From: Bifidobacterium sp. ESL0769
GTDB lineage: Bacteria > Actinomycetota > Actinomycetes > Actinomycetales > Bifidobacteriaceae
NCBI RefSeq assembly: GCF_029395495.1
Contig: NZ_CP113918.1
Coordinates: 2,294,001 to 2,358,000, forward strand
DNA length: 64,000 nucleotides
Direction: 5' to 3'
Positions 1 through 9,848 of the stretch are shown piece by piece (the stretch's first letter is position 1; every line of letters begins with the position of its first letter). The position numbers and the translations under genes were made by a program. Under the pieces are notes generated by a model. That model saw nothing but the letters and a program-made list of their open reading frames with translations. It did not search any database and was not told where the DNA came from.

Positions 1-584
1 CCTCAAGCCGTATGCTTTACGGCATGGCGAAGGACGGTTACGCACCGAAATTCCTCGGCACCACCACCAAGCGCGGCGTGCCGCTGGCGGCGCTCATTAC
101 CACACTTTGCATCGAGGCACTGGCCTTCTCGTCGAGTATCTTCGGCCCGAAGTTCTATATGTGGTTGGTCACCGCAACCGGCCTGACCGGCTTCATCTCC
201 TGGATCGGCATCGCGCTGAGCCACTTCCGCTTCCGTCGCGCGTTCAAGCTACAGGGACATAAGCTTTCGGAGCTGAAGTACCACGCGAAGCTCTTCCCAT
301 TCGGCCCGATTCTCGCCATCGTCATCTGCCTGGTCGTCATCTGCGGACAGGATATCCCGGCCTTCGCTTCCGGCAACTGGGGCGAAATCCTGATGACCTA
401 TTTCAGCGTCATCCTCGTCGCCATCCTTTACTTCGGCTTTAAGTTCACCCATCACACCCACATCGTCAAGCTCAAGGATATGGACGTCTCCTCCGCCCGT
501 CCCGAAGTGTTGAAAGAGACGCGCGAAAAGAGTGCAACGAAGGCAGCGAACGCAACGGGCACGGAGAATGCCGAAAACTCCTAG
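1..584 (+). CDS. Amino-acid permease, APC family (C-terminal part)
   Basis: This is the last 194 residues of an integral membrane amino-acid transporter; the gene starts before the window. The first codons read SSRMLYGMAKDGYAPK, the cytoplasmic loop typical of APC permeases of the LysP/AnsP type. It is followed by four hydrophobic segments and a charged C-terminal tail. The frame is open from base 3 to a TAG at 582-584. A strong terminator follows directly, so this is the last gene of its transcript. The substrate cannot be read from this fragment. Assignment to the superfamily is secure. Confidence 0.85.
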   Translation, partial: SSRMLYGMAKDGYAPKFLGTTTKRGVPLAALITTLCIEALAFSSSIFGPKFYMWLVTATGLTGFISWIGIALSHFRFRRAFKLQGHKLSELKYHAKLFPFGPILAIVICLVVICGQDIPAFASGNWGEILMTYFSVILVAILYFGFKFTHHTHIVKLKDMDVSSARPEVLKETREKSATKAANATGTENAENS

Positions 585-592
585 AAACAACA

Positions 593-636
593 AAAATCTG
601 CGCCCAAAGATATTCAAACCTTTGGGCGCAGATTTT
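593..636. terminator. Bidirectional intrinsic terminator
   Basis: A perfect 17-bp inverted repeat (arms 593-609 and 620-636) has a 10-nt loop. The arms begin with AAAA and end with TTTT, so a U-run follows the GC-rich stem on both strands. It lies between the convergent permease and DUF4190 genes and can serve both. Confidence 0.9.
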
Positions 637-672
637 CAATCGCGGTTTTCTATTACAAAAGCCGTAGTTTTA

Positions 673-2106
673 TCACTTAATGTTGATTGTTTGCGTGACG
701 TACGTACGCTCTTTGAAATTGATGCCGGACTGAAGCACCACATTCACAGGCGTTGAGCCGTCGATGAGTTTGTAGGCAACAGTGACCTTCGAACTGGCGT
801 TTGGCGCTACGTCAGCGTCGTAACTATCGAAACTGTATCCCTCAGTATTGTCCGGAAGATAATCCTTTACGAGGGTGATGCCGTTCTGGGAAACCCTGTC
901 GTCAACAGCCTTCAGGAAAGAAGTCTTTTCCTTGCCTGTATTTTTATATTGATAAGTGACAACGAGCGTCCACGCTCCCTCATGATCCTTCGGGCCTCGC
1001 TTGGCGGAGGCAATTTTCACTTCGGTATCCGTGAAACTCCCGCTGCCTTTCAGCACCTTCTCTTCCGGGTTCTTGTAGTCCTGCTGCTCTTTCTTCTGCT
1101 TATCGTCACCGCGAGGAGAAGCCGAAATTGCGGAAGAATCCGAGAAACTCGGCGTTCCTCCATTGCCGCTGAACGCGCCCATTATGGTATTGAACGAAGC
1201 GATGAAGACAATAACCGAAAGGACGGCGGCAATGATGCCGGTAGCAAGACCGCCGATTGACAGGCCCTTGCCGGGAAGCCTTCCGGCGTTGATCTTGCGC
1301 ATGGACATGAAGCCGGTCACGATGGCGGCGATGCCACAGGCGATGCCGACAATCGGAATCCAGAACAGGACGATGGCGACGATGCCCAGGATCAGCGAGA
1401 CGATGGCCATACGCGGACGCTGCGGCGCCGGCCCAAACGGTTGCTGCGGCGACATGCCCATCGGCGGCTGAGACGACGTGCCCATTGGGGGCGCAGAGAC
1501 AGGAGCGGTCGGAGGCTGAGACGACATATCCATTGGCTGCTGATACACAGATCCCGCCGGCTGCGGCGTCGGTATGCCGGCTGCTTGCTGCGGTGCCGAA
1601 TTTACCGGCTGCTGCCACGAACCCTGCAAATTCTGAGGAGCCGTGCCCGACTGCTGCCATGACGGAGCCTCAGATTGCTGCGATCGTGCGGGATTGGTTG
1701 GCTGCTGCGCCGACGAACCGTGCGACTGCTCTGAAGCCGAATCTACCTGCTGCCACGCGGAACCCGACGATTGCTGCGATGCCTCGGAATCCGCCGACTG
1801 CGGTACTTGCGCCGGGTTTGCATTCTGCTGTTGCGATTCTGGCTCCGACGAGCGCTGCAGTGCGGAATCCGACTGCTGAAGTACCGAATTTATTGGCTGC
1901 TGCCACGGCATGCGCTGCGATTGCTGCGAATCCGCAAAATTCGCCGGCTGCTGAGCTTGCGTCGGGTTTGTGTTCTGTTGCGTCGGGTTCATCTGCTGCG
2001 GCGCGGAATCCGCCGACTGCTGCCACGGGTATACCGGCTGGCCGTTGTATGGTGTATTGGGCTGCGGCGACGTGCCGCCACCGTATGGGTTATTATCTTC
2101 CTGCAT
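673..2106 (-). CDS. DUF4190-type membrane protein with Q/P-rich N-terminus
   Basis: A 477-residue protein of unknown function. Residues 1 to about 230 are low complexity, rich in Gln, Pro, Ser and Ala, with recurring WQQ and QQP motifs. Two membrane segments follow at about 234-262 and 285-310, in the pattern of the DUF4190 domain (IVSLILGIVAI ... GLATGIIAAVL). The C-terminal 130 residues resemble DUF5067/DUF4352 extracytoplasmic domains. The ATG at 2106 is preferred over an in-frame GTG at 2130 because AAGGA lies between them. The Q-rich region is built from near-repeats at DNA level and probably varies in length between strains. Topology suggests a cytoplasmic linker and an outside C-terminal domain. 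Confidence 0.7.
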   Translation of the reverse strand: MQEDNNPYGGGTSPQPNTPYNGQPVYPWQQSADSAPQQMNPTQQNTNPTQAQQPANFADSQQSQRMPWQQPINSVLQQSDSALQRSSEPESQQQNANPAQVPQSADSEASQQSSGSAWQQVDSASEQSHGSSAQQPTNPARSQQSEAPSWQQSGTAPQNLQGSWQQPVNSAPQQAAGIPTPQPAGSVYQQPMDMSSQPPTAPVSAPPMGTSSQPPMGMSPQQPFGPAPQRPRMAIVSLILGIVAIVLFWIPIVGIACGIAAIVTGFMSMRKINAGRLPGKGLSIGGLATGIIAAVLSVIVFIASFNTIMGAFSGNGGTPSFSDSSAISASPRGDDKQKKEQQDYKNPEEKVLKGSGSFTDTEVKIASAKRGPKDHEGAWTLVVTYQYKNTGKEKTSFLKAVDDRVSQNGITLVKDYLPDNTEGYSFDSYDADVAPNASSKVTVAYKLIDGSTPVNVVLQSGINFKERTYVTQTINIK

Positions 2107-2320
2107 TGTGTTTATTGTCCTTCCAATCACTTCCCGGCAGCGGGCCGTCCACTCCCTTTATTGACAATAGACAATATTAGTCACAATATAATTCCACTCG
2201 AGTCCCCAGCAGTATAAACAACACTGTTTCTGCGAATCTGATCACAGCCCGCCGTTGGTGCAAACTTACGCACCCATCTCATCCGTCATGCTCTCAAAGC
2301 ACCTGCGAGAATCCAAGATT

Positions 2321-2460
2321 CTGTCAACAGGCTGACAATTTCCGAACTTTCCCGCAAAAGTTGTCAGTAGACTGACAGAACTTTCAATTTTCTATCAATC
2401 TTGTCAGTAGACTGACAGAACTTTTAATTTCATGCTAAAGTTGTCAACAGACTGACAGGT
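2321..2460 (+). promoter_or_regulatory. Four palindromic iterons at exact 40-bp period
   Basis: The 16-bp motif TGTCARYAGRCTGACA occurs at 2322, 2362, 2402 and 2442, each exactly 40 bp apart. The two middle copies are identical (TGTCAGTAGACTGACA). The intervening bases also resemble one another, so the array is a 40-bp tandem repeat. The last copy ends 15 bp before the ATPase start codon and overlaps the leader. Position and symmetry fit a cooperative operator for the ATPase gene; the binding protein is unknown. Confidence 0.7.
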
Positions 2461-2472
2461 TTGGAGTTGAAA

Positions 2473-3666
2473 ATGATTGATCGTCCTTATTATTTGGATT
2501 GGCTGGAACGCTGGCGCGATAAGGAACCCATCAAAGTCGTAACGGGAATGCGGCGCAGCGGCAAGTCAAAGATACTCGAGATCTTCCGCGGCCGCCTCGC
2601 CAAGGAAGGCGTCAACCCCAAAAACATCATCGCCATCAACTTCGAAAGTCTCGATGAGAGCTACCCAACTGAAGCCAAGCCGCTTTACGACTACATTGTC
2701 AAGCGTCTGCAACACGGTCAGAACTATATCTTTTTGGATGAAATCCAGCACGTCGAGCACTTCGAGAAAACTGTGGACGCACTGTATATCCGCAACGATA
2801 CCGACATCTACATCACCGGATCGAACGCGAAGCTGCTTTCCAGCGAGCTTGCGACACTGCTGACCGGCCGTTACGTCGAACTCAACATGTTCCCGCTTTC
2901 GTTCGCTGAGTATCGAACGACCCGGCCACAATCGGAAACCGTCGATCAATCGTTCGAACGTTACCTCACCTACGGCGGCCTGCCATACACCACCTACCTC
3001 GACGACGAACAAAGCATTGCCGATTACCTCAGCGGTGTGTTCAACACCATTCTCGTTAAAGACATCGCGGTGCGACACCCGAAAATCAATATGCCCGCTT
3101 TCAACGAAGTAGCTGCGTTCCTGGCCGACAACGTTGGCAATATCACCTCGGTCAAAGGGATCGCGGACACGATGAAACAGGAACATAAGGGCATCTCCCC
3201 CAACACCGTCCGCGAATATATAGCGGCACTTTGCGAAAACTATCTACTCTTCAGTGCCGAGCGATACGACATCAAGGGCAAAGCCTATATGAAAACACTT
3301 GAGAAATACTACCTGGGCGACCCCGGATTCAGATTCTGGTTCCTCGGCAAATCTGGCGGCGACACCGGCCATCGCATCGAAAACGTGGTCTACCTTGAAC
3401 TTTTGCGGCGTTACCGCACCGTTTCCATCGGAAAAATCGGCACCAAGGAAATTGATTTTTGCGCCACCGATGCCGACGGAGTTCATTATTTCCGGGTTTC
3501 GCAGACCGTGTTGGACAGCGCGACTCTCGACCGTGAACTCGCACCGCTGAAAAACATCGACGACAACCATCCCAAAACCTTGCTGACTCTGGACCGCATC
3601 GGCAACGGCGACCACGACGGCATCAAGCAGGTGAACCTGCTCGACTGGCTGCTCGATAATCAATAA
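2473..3666 (+). CDS. AAA ATPase with DUF4143 C-terminal domain
   Basis: A 397-residue solitary ATPase of unknown cellular role. Walker A is GMRRSGKS (residues 25-32) and Walker B is in YIFLDEIQ near residue 90. A TGSNAKLL sensor-like motif follows. The C-terminal half matches DUF4143, a restriction-endonuclease-like fold; the stretch around GTKEIDFCATDADG has the expected acidic core. The ATG at 2473 is chosen because GGAG sits 6 nt upstream; a TTG at 2461 is in frame but lacks a ribosome site. The four-copy palindrome array directly upstream suggests tight regulation. Such ATPases are common and often multicopy in bifidobacteria; links to toxin-antitoxin or mobile functions are proposed but unproven. 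Confidence 0.85.
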   Translation: MIDRPYYLDWLERWRDKEPIKVVTGMRRSGKSKILEIFRGRLAKEGVNPKNIIAINFESLDESYPTEAKPLYDYIVKRLQHGQNYIFLDEIQHVEHFEKTVDALYIRNDTDIYITGSNAKLLSSELATLLTGRYVELNMFPLSFAEYRTTRPQSETVDQSFERYLTYGGLPYTTYLDDEQSIADYLSGVFNTILVKDIAVRHPKINMPAFNEVAAFLADNVGNITSVKGIADTMKQEHKGISPNTVREYIAALCENYLLFSAERYDIKGKAYMKTLEKYYLGDPGFRFWFLGKSGGDTGHRIENVVYLELLRRYRTVSIGKIGTKEIDFCATDADGVHYFRVSQTVLDSATLDRELAPLKNIDDNHPKTLLTLDRIGNGDHDGIKQVNLLDWLLDNQ

Positions 3667-3732
3667 CATCGCCTTTCGTTGCGAATTCCGAAAGTCGCGG
3701 ATTAACGCACAATCGGCACGACCACTGGGAAC

Positions 3733-4263
3733 CTACACCGTTACAGAAGCCGAATCCACAGCAGGAACCGCGGTGGCAGGCTTGTCGGCATCAGGCTGCT
3801 TTTGCTCGTAGGTCGCGGAAACCGTTTGCGGATTTTCCGTCACGATGGTCGTGGTGTTGAACGCCTTGAACGTGGCGAAGCAGGCGAGCGCGACCCAGAT
3901 GAAGACGAATGCCAAGACCGCGATGCGTTTCCAAGAACCGAGCCGGGAAAGAAGGCCCTGCTTGTTCGCGGAGCTCTTAGTGCTGTCGACGAACTTGTAG
4001 CTGCTTGCGAAGTCCTTGTGCTTGCGCGCGAAGACGCCGCGCTTGGCCGGACGACTGTCACCCTTGCTTGCCGCGTTATCGCGCTCCACCGCAAAGCCGC
4101 CCGACTTGATCTCGGAATTATCGCGCTTGCCGGCAATCTGCCGATCGGTGACGCCATTGCGCCTAAGCGTAAAGTCATTGTGAAAGTCATTGTGGTTGCC
4201 CGCAAAGTCACTTTGCTTGCTTGTGACGTTACCCTGTTTGTTGAAATCGTTACGTGTGGTCAT
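3733..4263 (-). CDS. Small membrane-anchored hypothetical protein
   Basis: I do not recognise this 176-residue protein. The first 110 residues are hydrophilic, basic, and rich in Asn, Asp and Lys, with repeated NDF and KRGVFARKHKDF-like stretches. One membrane segment follows at about 112-133 (RIAVLAFVFIWVALACFATF). A short outside tail rich in Thr, Ala and Val ends the protein. The ATG at 4263 is preferred because AAGGA lies 8 nt upstream; an in-frame start at 4290 lacks one. It converges with the ATPase gene. The layout suggests a cytoplasmic region tethered to the membrane. Confidence 0.6.
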   Translation of the reverse strand: MTTRNDFNKQGNVTSKQSDFAGNHNDFHNDFTLRRNGVTDRQIAGKRDNSEIKSGGFAVERDNAASKGDSRPAKRGVFARKHKDFASSYKFVDSTKSSANKQGLLSRLGSWKRIAVLAFVFIWVALACFATFKAFNTTTIVTENPQTVSATYEQKQPDADKPATAVPAVDSASVTV

Positions 4264-4739
4264 GGCTGTTATCCTTAGAACATTGCGCATTGCCTCTTGT
4301 CGGCACTCGTAGTGCCTTCTCGCGCTGGTACAAAATTGCTTTCTTTTTTGTAATGTCTAAGTAGCGTATCGCAATATCGCGTTCGCGTTTTGTCTAGTAA
4401 TGCGCGAGATGACGCCTGTTTTCACGCATAAGGTTTGATGCGAATTTGCCCCGCCGTGGCCTTTCGTCATACAGCAGAACGTTTCTGCATTACATCAAGA
4501 CGATAATTACGTTTTTACCATTTTTATTCATTGTGAAGTACGTCACATTATCATGACGTCATACAATGCAATGCGAGTTCCATGCAACGAAACTGTCTGG
4601 TTATTGGCAGCCGATTGACAGCCCACCAGCGGCCTATCGGTGACCTATTAACAGTCAGCTACGGCCATCAGCAGCCTATTCAACAATCTGCAACAGCTCA
4701 TCAACAGGTATCAATAAATACTGTTAACTTATCATCAAA
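4264..4739. other. Non-coding interval
   Basis: No convincing gene is seen. A plus-strand frame of 70 codons at 4582-4794 has no ribosome site and biased composition and runs into a terminator. The region is AT-rich near 4500-4570 and contains the perfect 8-bp palindrome TGACGTCA (4553-4560), which may belong to the promoter region of the minus-strand gene ending at 3733. Confidence 0.4.
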
Positions 4740-4775
4740 AGGGCTGCCACCGGGGCAGAAACCCGATGACAACCC
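4740..4775 (-). terminator. Intrinsic terminator of the D-serine operon
   Basis: GGGCTGCCACCGGG pairs with CCCGATGACAACCC when G-U pairs are allowed. On the minus strand it is followed by a T-rich stretch. It lies downstream of the regulator gene ending at 4829. A near-identical hairpin occurs after ilvC at 8700, so this terminator sequence is reused. Confidence 0.65.
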
Positions 4776-4828
4776 TGCTGAATTTACGGCTTAACAAACG
4801 GAATATCGGTTTGTCAACACAAGAAAAC

Positions 4829-5599
4829 TCATTGCTGATCGTCGATCATATGCAGATAACGGTATGTCGTCGATACTGAGATGCCCAGCTGCTTGGCGAC
4901 TTTGGCGACCGAGCCTTTGAAATTGAAATAGCCCTGGTCATTCAACTGCGAAATCACGGCAAGACGCTGGTCCAAGCCGAAAGATTCGACGTCCGTACCG
5001 GCCTTGGCGCTGGCATCGGCAATCACTTCGGTGGCGACGTCCTCAATCGAGGTGATGAGATTTTCTTCCTCATGCGACTGAGGCGTCTCGCCTTGGGCGG
5101 CAAATGAATAGGACGCGCCCACCTCTTCCAGCGCTCGTTCCAGCCTGAGGAAGGGGGTCTGATCGGTATTGATGCATAGAGCGCCGATAATCCGCTTCTT
5201 TCGCCGAATAAGATACGTGGACGATATCAAAGCGTTTTTGCTCAGCGCCGTTCTTCCTTGGTAGCCGACGACATAATCCTTGCCGTTCGCATTACCTTCC
5301 TGCAATAGTCTGAGCATGAAATCGGTCGCGGGCGCGCCTACTTGACGGCCGGAAACCTGATTGTTGGCAATTGCGATAACGGATTTGTCGGCCTTGGAAG
5401 CATCGTGAAGCACTACTTCGCTTCTCGGCCCGAGCACTTTGCCGAGGAATTCGACCAGCGGAACGAATTGCTGGAGCAATTGCGTATCAAGTTTTTCCTC
5501 TTCCGCATTGCGAGCGCGAGAAAATCGTTTTGTTGCCATACCCCCATCATATTCGTAACCATGGTATGCATCTGATTCCAAAGGATTCTGCTCATCCAT
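4829..5599 (-). CDS. YheO-like PAS / helix-turn-helix regulator
   Basis: A 256-residue transcriptional regulator. Residues about 30-150 match the YheO-like PAS domain (FVPLVEFLGKVLGPRSEVVLHD ... ITGALCINTD pattern). The C-terminal 55 residues form the associated helix-turn-helix (VAKQLGISVSTTYRYLHMID). The ATG at 5599 has AGGAGGA 6 nt upstream; an earlier in-frame start lacks one. It is the last gene of an operon after dsdX and dsdA, so it probably controls D-serine use, perhaps sensing D-serine or a related amino acid. In enterobacteria the analogous activator is the LysR-type DsdC, so this is a different regulator type for the same pathway. Confidence 0.8.
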   Translation of the reverse strand: MDEQNPLESDAYHGYEYDGGMATKRFSRARNAEEEKLDTQLLQQFVPLVEFLGKVLGPRSEVVLHDASKADKSVIAIANNQVSGRQVGAPATDFMLRLLQEGNANGKDYVVGYQGRTALSKNALISSTYLIRRKKRIIGALCINTDQTPFLRLERALEEVGASYSFAAQGETPQSHEEENLITSIEDVATEVIADASAKAGTDVESFGLDQRLAVISQLNDQGYFNFKGSVAKVAKQLGISVSTTYRYLHMIDDQQ

Positions 5600-5721
5600 C
5601 GGACTTCCTCCTATACAGCAGCCGTATCCCGTTTGCGCAAAAGGGATATAAAAATCGTCAGGCGCGGCACGGCAAACACCACACACACGCCTGACGAAAA
5701 CCTCACTTCAAAATTCCGGCT

Positions 5722-7071
5722 TTACAGTAGGCCATTCCCCTTTTCGATATACGATGCCATCTCGTCGCGAGGAACCATCGAGCCGCCCGTGCACCACGAA
5801 ACGTGGGTGGCGTGCGCCATCTTGGTGTCGTCAAGGCCCATGCGATCACGGTATTCCTTGCCGGCAAGCACGCGCCACGGGCCCACGAAACCGGCGGCTG
5901 CAGAAGGCTCGATATCGATATCGCACGAATTATGGAGCTGGGCTTCAATGCGGTAGAGCTCATCATCGTCGATGGTCAGGAATCCATCGATAAGATGCTC
6001 CATGGCCTTGCAGACGAACTGCGAGGGACGGCCGCAAGCCAGCCCGTCGGCCGCGGTGACATTGTCGATGCCGAAGTCCTGCACGCAGACGTTGTTGTAT
6101 TCCTTGGTGTAGGTGCCGATGAGCATTGACGGGCAATGCGTCGGCTCCGCGAGGATGCAATGGACATTGTCGCCGAACACGGTCTTCATGCCGAACGCGA
6201 CACCGCCCGGGCTGCCGCCGACGCCGCAAGGCAGATAGACGAACAGCGGGTTGTCCTCGTCGACTTCGACGCCGCAAGCCTGCAGTTGGCCCGCGAGACG
6301 ACGGCCCGCCACCGCATAGCCCAGGAAGAGCGTGGAGGAATTCTCGTCGTCGATGAAGTAGGCCATCGGATCGGCTTCGGCTTCTTTTCTGCCGGCCGCC
6401 ACAGCCACCGAATAATCCTGCTCATACTCGAAGACGTGCACGCCGTTGGCGCGAAGCTTGTCCTTCTTCCACTGGCGGGCGTCCGCCGACATGTGCACGC
6501 TGGCATCGAAGCCAAGCGCCGCGCTCATAATGCCGATGGACAGGCCGAGATTGCCCGTCGAGCCCACGGCGATCTTGTATTGGCTGAAGAACTTGCGCAT
6601 TCCGGGAGTTCCCAGCTTGCGATAATCGTCATCATAAGTGAGAAGACCGGCATCCATGGCCAAATCCTCGGCGTGCTTCAGCACCTCGTAGATGCCGCCA
6701 CGGGCCTTGATGGAACCGCTGATGGGAAGCTCGCTGTCGAGCTTCGCCCACAGTTGGCCCGGCAGTTCCTGCCCATAACGCTTCGAAAGGGCGTGGCGCT
6801 GGTCGGGAACGGCGACGAGCGGGGATTCGATAATCCCTTCCGTCGGCTTGGTGGACGGGAACAGCTCTTCGATCAGCGGTGCGAAACGCTTGAGCCTCGC
6901 CGCGGCGTCATCAACGTCTTTGACGCTCAGCCCGACCTGCTTCATGCCTTGCTCGGTGGGCTGAAGACGGTCGTTGAACCAGGTCGTCTCCTCTTCCTTC
7001 ATCAGCGTATCAATCAACGGAAATTCGTCAACCCACTGGCTGATTGGCTTTCCCAATACTTCTTTTGTCAT
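5722..7071 (-). CDS. dsdA: D-serine ammonia-lyase
   Basis: A PLP enzyme that converts D-serine to pyruvate and ammonia. The 449 residues match the length of DsdA. The Schiff-base lysine is K122 in the motif SGSIKARGG, and the phosphate-binding glycine loop is [11 protein letters not shown] (170-180). The C-terminal [14 protein letters not shown] stretch is also typical. The ATG at 7071 has AAAGGAG 5-6 nt upstream. It sits 114 bp downstream of a GntP-type transporter and 122 bp upstream of a YheO-like regulator, giving a complete uptake-degradation-control unit. It supplies pyruvate and detoxifies D-serine, which is found in urine and in host secretions. Confidence 0.93.
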   Translation of the reverse strand: MTKEVLGKPISQWVDEFPLIDTLMKEEETTWFNDRLQPTEQGMKQVGLSVKDVDDAAARLKRFAPLIEELFPSTKPTEGIIESPLVAVPDQRHALSKRYGQELPGQLWAKLDSELPISGSIKARGGIYEVLKHAEDLAMDAGLLTYDDDYRKLGTPGMRKFFSQYKIAVGSTGNLGLSIGIMSAALGFDASVHMSADARQWKKDKLRANGVHVFEYEQDYSVAVAAGRKEAEADPMAYFIDDENSSTLFLGYAVAGRRLAGQLQACGVEVDEDNPLFVYLPCGVGGSPGGVAFGMKTVFGDNVHCILAEPTHCPSMLIGTYTKEYNNVCVQDFGIDNVTAADGLACGRPSQFVCKAMEHLIDGFLTIDDDELYRIEAQLHNSCDIDIEPSAAAGFVGPWRVLAGKEYRDRMGLDDTKMAHATHVSWCTGGSMVPRDEMASYIEKGNGLL

Positions 7072-7185
7072 TTCGACTCCTTTGTTTCCTTTACTTCCGC
7101 CGGGTACCCCATCGATACGCAACGGATTAATTAACGTTCGAAATATAGATATATATAGGTTATATATAGGTGTTGCGTTGCGTGC

Positions 7186-8532
7186 TCAGACGAACAGGCT
7201 CAGCAGCAGGGTCATGCACAGCGCCACGATGGATGTGATGGTGGTGCCTACGGTCAATGTCTTATAGGCCTGCGGAACCGTGATATGCAGATATTCCTTG
7301 ACCATCCAGAACAGCGAATCCGTAACGTGGGTGAGGCCGATGGCACCAGCTCCGATGGCGAGCGCCATAATCGCCGGGGACAATCCCGGTGTGGCGGTCA
7401 GCATCGGCAGCACGATTCCCGCAGCGCTCATCATCGCGACCGTGGCGGAACCCACGGCGAAATGCAGGATCAGCGCGATGAGCCAAGCCAGGATAATCGG
7501 GCTGACGGGCAGGCCGGAAAGCACCTTCGCGAGGCTCGGGGCCACGCCGGAAGCGGTGAGCACCGCATTGAACGCACCGCCGGCGCCGATAATCAGCAGA
7601 ATGCCGCCGATAGGGCCGAACGAGCTATCCGTAAGGGTCTGCAGCTTTTCGATATTCATGCCACGATGAAGACCGAGCGAGAAATAGGCGAACAGCAGCG
7701 AAAGCATCAACGCCGTGATCGGGTTGCCGATGACGTTGATCCACTTCATGGCCAGCATGTCGGCAGGAAGCACACGCTCGCAGATCGTGCGCGTCACCAT
7801 GATGAGCAGCGGCAGAAGAATGGTGAAAAGCGTGATGCCGAAGCCGGGAAGATCCTTCTCATCCTTCTCCACGAAATTAGCGGACGGATCCTCTTCGAGT
7901 TTCTCATTGGGATCATCCTTCTCGGGAATCGCGAAATGCGCGAAAAGAACAGCTCCAACCAATACCGACGGAATAGCGACGCAGAGACCGAGCAAAATGA
8001 CGGTGCCGATATCGGCGTGCAAGGTGCCAGCGATGGCCGTCGCAGCGGGGTGCGGAGGCAGAATGCAATGAACCACCATCAGCGAGGTGGCCAGCGGGAT
8101 GCCGACCTTCAAACGGGAAATCTTCGCTTCCTTCGCCACCACAAACACCAGCGGGACCAAGAGGACGAAACCTACTTCGACGAATACCGGAATACCGCAA
8201 ATCAACCCCAGCAAAGCCATGATGATGGTGGCGTGCTTTTTGCCGAAGACCCTAAGCATCGTCGACGCAAGGCGCTGGGCCCCGCCCGACACTTCAAGCA
8301 GCTTGCCAAGGACAGCGCCGAAGCCGATAATCAGTGTGAGGAATCCCAGTGTATCCCCCACACCGTTTTGAATCGTATCAGTGATTTTGCCCAATGGCAC
8401 TTTCGTCACAAACGCCACGAAGAATGCGGCAATCAGCAAAGCCAGAGACGGATGCATCTTGACTTTGACGATCAACAGCACTATCACGGCGATGGCGATA
8501 AGCAGAACAACCAATAATGGACCTGTGCTCAT
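7186..8532 (-). CDS. dsdX: GntP-family permease, probable D-serine transporter
   Basis: A 448-residue membrane transporter of the gluconate:H+ symporter family, with 12 or more hydrophobic segments covering almost the whole length. Family hallmarks are GFGAVLGKLLEVSGGAQRLA, the HCILPPHPAATA loop and GLTHVTDSLFWMVKEY near the end. GntP proteins carry gluconate, idonate or D-serine. Being first in an operon with dsdA supports D-serine as substrate (DsdX). AAAGGAG lies 7 nt before the ATG at 8532. The 260-bp interval upstream is AT-rich and should carry the operon promoter. Confidence 0.85.
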   Translation of the reverse strand: MSTGPLLVVLLIAIAVIVLLIVKVKMHPSLALLIAAFFVAFVTKVPLGKITDTIQNGVGDTLGFLTLIIGFGAVLGKLLEVSGGAQRLASTMLRVFGKKHATIIMALLGLICGIPVFVEVGFVLLVPLVFVVAKEAKISRLKVGIPLATSLMVVHCILPPHPAATAIAGTLHADIGTVILLGLCVAIPSVLVGAVLFAHFAIPEKDDPNEKLEEDPSANFVEKDEKDLPGFGITLFTILLPLLIMVTRTICERVLPADMLAMKWINVIGNPITALMLSLLFAYFSLGLHRGMNIEKLQTLTDSSFGPIGGILLIIGAGGAFNAVLTASGVAPSLAKVLSGLPVSPIILAWLIALILHFAVGSATVAMMSAAGIVLPMLTATPGLSPAIMALAIGAGAIGLTHVTDSLFWMVKEYLHITVPQAYKTLTVGTTITSIVALCMTLLLSLFV

Positions 8533-8699
8533 CTCAACTCCTTTGTAGTGAAACAGCTCCTAGTAAAAATATATTATCACTAGTAAGAAATTATTTCTAC
8601 TTTATTGGTGTTTCTCCTGAAATTTAATTAACTCCGCTTTATTCAGAATAATTAAGTCGTGAAAAATGTATTAACTGTCGCAATACGCACATCAAAAAA

Positions 8700-8734
8700 A
8701 GGCTGCCATCGGGCAGAAAACCCGATGACAACCT
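8700..8734 (-). terminator. Intrinsic terminator of ilvC
   Basis: AGGCTGCCATCGGG pairs with CCCGATGACAACCT. On the minus strand a run of T follows the stem. It lies 60 bp after the ilvC stop and is nearly the same sequence as the hairpin at 4740. Confidence 0.75.
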
Positions 8735-8792
8735 TTAAATCCTGAAAACTAACCGAAATTCTCAGACTAGCTGGCAAGAACCTTCAGCAAGC

Positions 8793-9848
8793 TCACTTCT
8801 GAACCTGGGTACGGGCGATGTCGCCGTTGAAGGACTCGTTCTCGTCGGCGTCGGCCGACTTGCCCTTGAGCCAAGAGAACATCGAACGAAGCTTCGGGCC
8901 GACGGTCTCGATGCGTTCGTGGCTGTACTTCTGCTGCAGCTCCTTGAAGCGCGGGGCACCCTTGGCCTGGTCGTCCATAAACTCCTTGGCGAAGGAGCCG
9001 TCCTGAATGCGCTGGAGCTGATGCTCCATGTTGTGGCGGGTATGCTCGTCGATGACGGTCGAAGTGAAGTCGCCATACTGAGCGGTGTCGGAGCAGGACC
9101 AACGAGCCTTGTTCAGGCCGCCCTCGTTCATCAGGTCGACGAGCATCTTCAGCTCGTGGCAGACCTCGAAGTAGGCAATCTCCGGCTGGTAGCCGGCATC
9201 GGTGAGGACCTCGAAACCGGTCTCGACCAGGTGGTTGACGCCGCCCATGAGCACGTCCTGCTCACCGAAGAGGTCGGTCTCGGTCTCTTCCTTGAAGGTG
9301 GTCTTGATGGCGCCGGCGCGCAGGGCGCCCAGAGCCTTGGCGTAGGCGAGGGTGATGGCCCAGCCGTCGCCCTTGTCGTCGTTTTCGCAGGCGACGACCA
9401 CCGGCACACCGCGGCCGGCGACGTACTCACGACGGACGATGTGGCCCGGGCCCTTCGGAGCGACCATGAAGGTCATGTGGCCCTTGCCCGGCTTGATGTA
9501 GCCGTAACGAATGTTGAAACCGTGCGCGAAGGCGAGCGCCGCATCAGGCTTCATATTGGGCTCGACCTCGTCCTTGTAAATCTGACCTTGATACTGATCA
9601 GGAGCCAGGAACATGATGATGTCCGCTTCCTTGACCGCGTCAGCGACGGGCTTGACTTCCAGGCCCTGCTCCTTGGCGTACTCAACGGACTTGGAGGTAG
9701 GCCGCAGGCCGACGACGACGTCCACACCGGAGTCGCGCAGGTTCAGCGCGTGAGCGTGACCTTGCGAGCCGTAACCGATGATGCAGACCTTCTTGCCGTC
9801 GAGAACGGAGAGATCAGCGTCGTCTTCGTACCAGATTTGTGCTGCCAT
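8793..9848 (-). CDS. ilvC: Ketol-acid reductoisomerase
   Basis: The second enzyme of valine, leucine and isoleucine synthesis: NADPH-dependent isomerisation and reduction of 2-acetolactate or 2-aceto-2-hydroxybutyrate. The 351 residues match the short class I family. The Rossmann motif GYGSQGHA starts at residue 25; the metal-binding helices include [20 protein letters not shown] and [24 protein letters not shown] lies 8 nt before the ATG at 9848. It is monocistronic here, followed by its own terminator. The C-terminal tail is extended and acidic. Confidence 0.96.
   Translation of the reverse strand: MAAQIWYEDDADLSVLDGKKVCIIGYGSQGHAHALNLRDSGVDVVVGLRPTSKSVEYAKEQGLEVKPVADAVKEADIIMFLAPDQYQGQIYKDEVEPNMKPDAALAFAHGFNIRYGYIKPGKGHMTFMVAPKGPGHIVRREYVAGRGVPVVVACENDDKGDGWAITLAYAKALGALRAGAIKTTFKEETETDLFGEQDVLMGGVNHLVETGFEVLTDAGYQPEIAYFEVCHELKMLVDLMNEGGLNKARWSCSDTAQYGDFTSTVIDEHTRHNMEHQLQRIQDGSFAKEFMDDQAKGAPRFKELQQKYSHERIETVGPKLRSMFSWLKGKSADADENESFNGDIARTQVQK

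Noticed and set aside
4582..4794. 70-codon plus-strand ORF
   Set aside because: No ribosome site, odd composition, and its end overlaps a minus-strand terminator.
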